From a bacterium (GTDB taxonomy: Bacteria > JAMCPX01): a stretch of DNA of 6,418 bases. Location of the stretch: positions 1 through 6,418 of the forward strand of contig JAJYLM010000127.1 in NCBI GenBank assembly GCA_021787655.1, in the 5' to 3' direction. Below the pieces are notes generated by a model, which saw only the letters and a program-made list of their open reading frames with translations, was not told the DNA's origin and did no database searches. Below, in pieces: positions 4,978-6,418 of the stretch; position 1 is the first letter of the stretch; every line of letters begins with the position of its first letter. The position numbers were made by a program, and so were the translations under genes.

Positions 4978-6418
4978 CTACTTTGTCATCCTGAACATCA
5001 TGTGCATGCCCTGCAGGTCCTGCAGGACGTAGTTGTTCGGTATTGCCGTGCTGGTGCACTGTGTCGGACTGCCGGCGATCAAGGTCAAGTACTGGTCAAC
5101 AGTGCCGACGATAGTATTTGCGTCTACCTCTGAGAATGCAAGTTTCGTTACTCCATTGATAGGACAGGAATATGAGGCATTCTCCTGCGGAGAGTACACG
5201 TCCTCCATTCTGTACTCAGTCGAAACCTCTGACGCGGACGTATTGGAAGCATAAATAAGCTCGCCGAACATGAACCGCGCAGCCGGGTTGTGTCCGTCAA
5301 AGTCTATAAACGAAGTATTGCTGTCACTGGTCGGTGCTGTCGAGGGCAGTTGCGATGCCGTCATGTTCACCCACATATAGTTTCTGTCTTCTATACAGCG
5401 AGCGGCCGAGCTCTTGATTTGATAAAATCCGTTTGCATAGCACAGCTGCTGGCAGTTACCGTCCGAGTAGGTGACCATATCCGAACCTCCCATCTTCCCA
5501 ACATTGGTCACCTGGGAGCAGGTTAAAGTTACGGATGCTCCGCACATCCCGTTGGTATTGAACAACTGATTGCTGAATGCGGCCTGCCAGACATTGTCAT
5601 ACGCGAATTGCAGGGGCCCATCGGGACTATCAAGTGTTACGGTCTGTCCTCCGGGACCCTGTCCAGTCGTGGAACCAGGGGTCGGGCTGAGGCCTTCAAC
5701 GCTCCCGCATACCGTGAAGTTGGCAGCAGACTGCCACACGCCCATGCCGTAATGTTCTTTTCCGTCAGAGGAGAATATGCCGCTGATCCGGTGAAGATAC
5801 AGGGCTGTCGGCTGTTGCTGCGGACAGGAATATACCGGGTCTCCTGCCGGTGACGTACAGGTAAAGTTCCAGGCTCCGGTCGGATCAAACGCAGTACCGG
5901 TTAGGGAGTTGCCGGCAACACCGCCGATACCCGCGACATTGACGACAGCCATACCGGTCGACGGATCCACGGTGATACTCCCGACATTGGCGTTGTTGGT
6001 AAGCATGATACTGCCTGAATACGTGCCCGATGTTGTGCCAAGACCCGCAAAAAGCAGGTCTGCCACGTGCTGGTTGTTCGAGTCAAGCACAAAACAACCG
6101 AACGGGGTATACGATTTGATGCTCAGGGAAAACGTTCCGGAATTGTCCGCGGTTCCTTTCGCACCAACCGGTGCATTCTCGAACGTTACACAGTACAATT
6201 GGTAGTTGACGAGGGGTGTTGTCGATGCCTGGGGATGGAGACTTGTTCCCAGCGAAGCAAGCCCCATGGCTGTAATCGTTCCCTGCTGCAGGGTCCCTGT
6301 CAGGGTCACCTGCTGACCCGGTTGAACGGCATGGCTCTGGGTCGTGCTCTGGCATCCTGTCATCCAGAACGCAGAAACACCCAGCCATACAGCCAGTGCC
6401 GAAATAATGAAAACTTTT
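4978..6418 (-). CDS. Secreted cysteine-rich lipoprotein of unknown function (partial, start codon beyond window)
   Basis: This leftward gene enters from the right edge. An ATG at 6363 would give 461 residues, but the frame stays open to the edge, and those 18 codons (KVFIISALAVWLGVSAFW, then MTGC) form a signal peptide: a lysine, a hydrophobic core and the lipobox MTG|C. The true start is therefore one or a few codons outside. The lipidated Cys is encoded at 6354-6352. The mature protein should sit on the periplasmic or outer face of a membrane. It is rich in G, S, T and N, with predicted beta strands throughout. Counting from M at 6363, residues 18-105 look like a beta-sandwich module (VTLTGTL, YQLYCVTF, GTADNSGTFSLSI, GCFVLD, VADLLF). 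Twelve further cysteines (for example TC-SC at 169-180, MC-TC at 274-282, NCQQLC at 303-308) suggest up to six disulfide bonds. I do not recognise the family; surface or matrix binding is only a guess. A clear terminator follows the stop. Confidence 0.85.
   Translation of the reverse strand, partial: KVFIISALAVWLGVSAFWMTGCQSTTQSHAVQPGQQVTLTGTLQQGTITAMGLASLGTSLHPQASTTPLVNYQLYCVTFENAPVGAKGTADNSGTFSLSIKSYTPFGCFVLDSNNQHVADLLFAGLGTTSGTYSGSIMLTNNANVGSITVDPSTGMAVVNVAGIGGVAGNSLTGTAFDPTGAWNFTCTSPAGDPVYSCPQQQPTALYLHRISGIFSSDGKEHYGMGVWQSAANFTVCGSVEGLSPTPGSTTGQGPGGQTVTLDSPDGPLQFAYDNVWQAAFSNQLFNTNGMCGASVTLTCSQVTNVGKMGGSDMVTYSDGNCQQLCYANGFYQIKSSAARCIEDRNYMWVNMTASQLPSTAPTSDSNTSFIDFDGHNPAARFMFGELIYASNTSASEVSTEYRMEDVYSPQENASYSCPINGVTKLAFSEVDANTIVGTVDQYLTLIAGSPTQCTSTAIPNNYVLQDLQGMHMMFRMTK

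Noticed and set aside
4798..5133. Rightward 111-residue open frame
   Set aside because: It runs through the hairpins, both terminators and the antisense of the lipoprotein gene, and has no ribosome site or recognisable domain.
5909..6205. Rightward 98-residue open frame
   Set aside because: It is antisense to the lipoprotein gene and low-complexity in character; no start signal.
4978..6363. ATG at 6363 as the true start of the lipoprotein
   Set aside because: The frame continues upstream as a textbook lipoprotein signal peptide ending in MTGC. Starting at 6363 would leave the lipobox without its hydrophobic segment.

Overview
The window looks like a chromosomal segment of a Gram-negative, probably anaerobic bacterium. 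Base composition is moderate, near 50% GC by eye. The gene mix is a B12-dependent mutase domain, an ACT-domain malic enzyme, MazEF, a Pif1-WYL helicase and an exported lipoprotein. It would fit the Desulfobacterota (old Deltaproteobacteria, Syntrophobacter/Syntrophorhabdus-like) or the Nitrospirota. That placement is an inference from family recall, not a measured result.

Layout. Positions 1-637 carry two leftward genes. One encodes a cobalamin-binding protein of the methylmalonyl-CoA mutase C-terminal type and runs off the left edge. Upstream of it is an 87-residue protein of unknown function. An 84-bp divergent promoter region (638-721) separates them from the rightward malic enzyme gene (722-2143), which has an N-terminal ACT domain. 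Positions 2144-2490 are non-coding and hold two adjacent hairpins, some short palindromes and a very good promoter. That promoter drives a likely leaderless antitoxin gene (2491-2739), abutted by a mazF-type toxin gene (2740-3099). A Pif1-family helicase with a C-terminal WYL domain (3124-4704) follows after 24 bases, so the three may form one operon. The window ends with a leftward secreted, cysteine-rich lipoprotein gene (4978 to the right edge). Its signal peptide is visible but its start codon is outside.

Metabolic genes. Malic enzyme (malate to pyruvate) and a methylmalonyl-CoA mutase-type B12 domain can both belong to propionate/succinate or anaplerotic C4 metabolism. They are transcribed divergently, so a shared regulatory region is possible but unproven.

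The least ordinary stretch is 4701-4925, between the helicase and the lipoprotein gene. It is bounded by a perfect 14-bp inverted repeat with a second 12-bp inverted pair just inside. It also contains direct repeats, an 11-bp hairpin and a tiny ORF with a good ribosome binding site. The left repeat supplies the helicase stop codon. It looks like a small non-autonomous mobile element (MITE-like) or a transposon remnant, with terminators at its right end. I found no clear evidence for a wholly new multi-gene system. The best candidate for follow-up is the mazEF plus Pif1-WYL cluster together with this repeat element.
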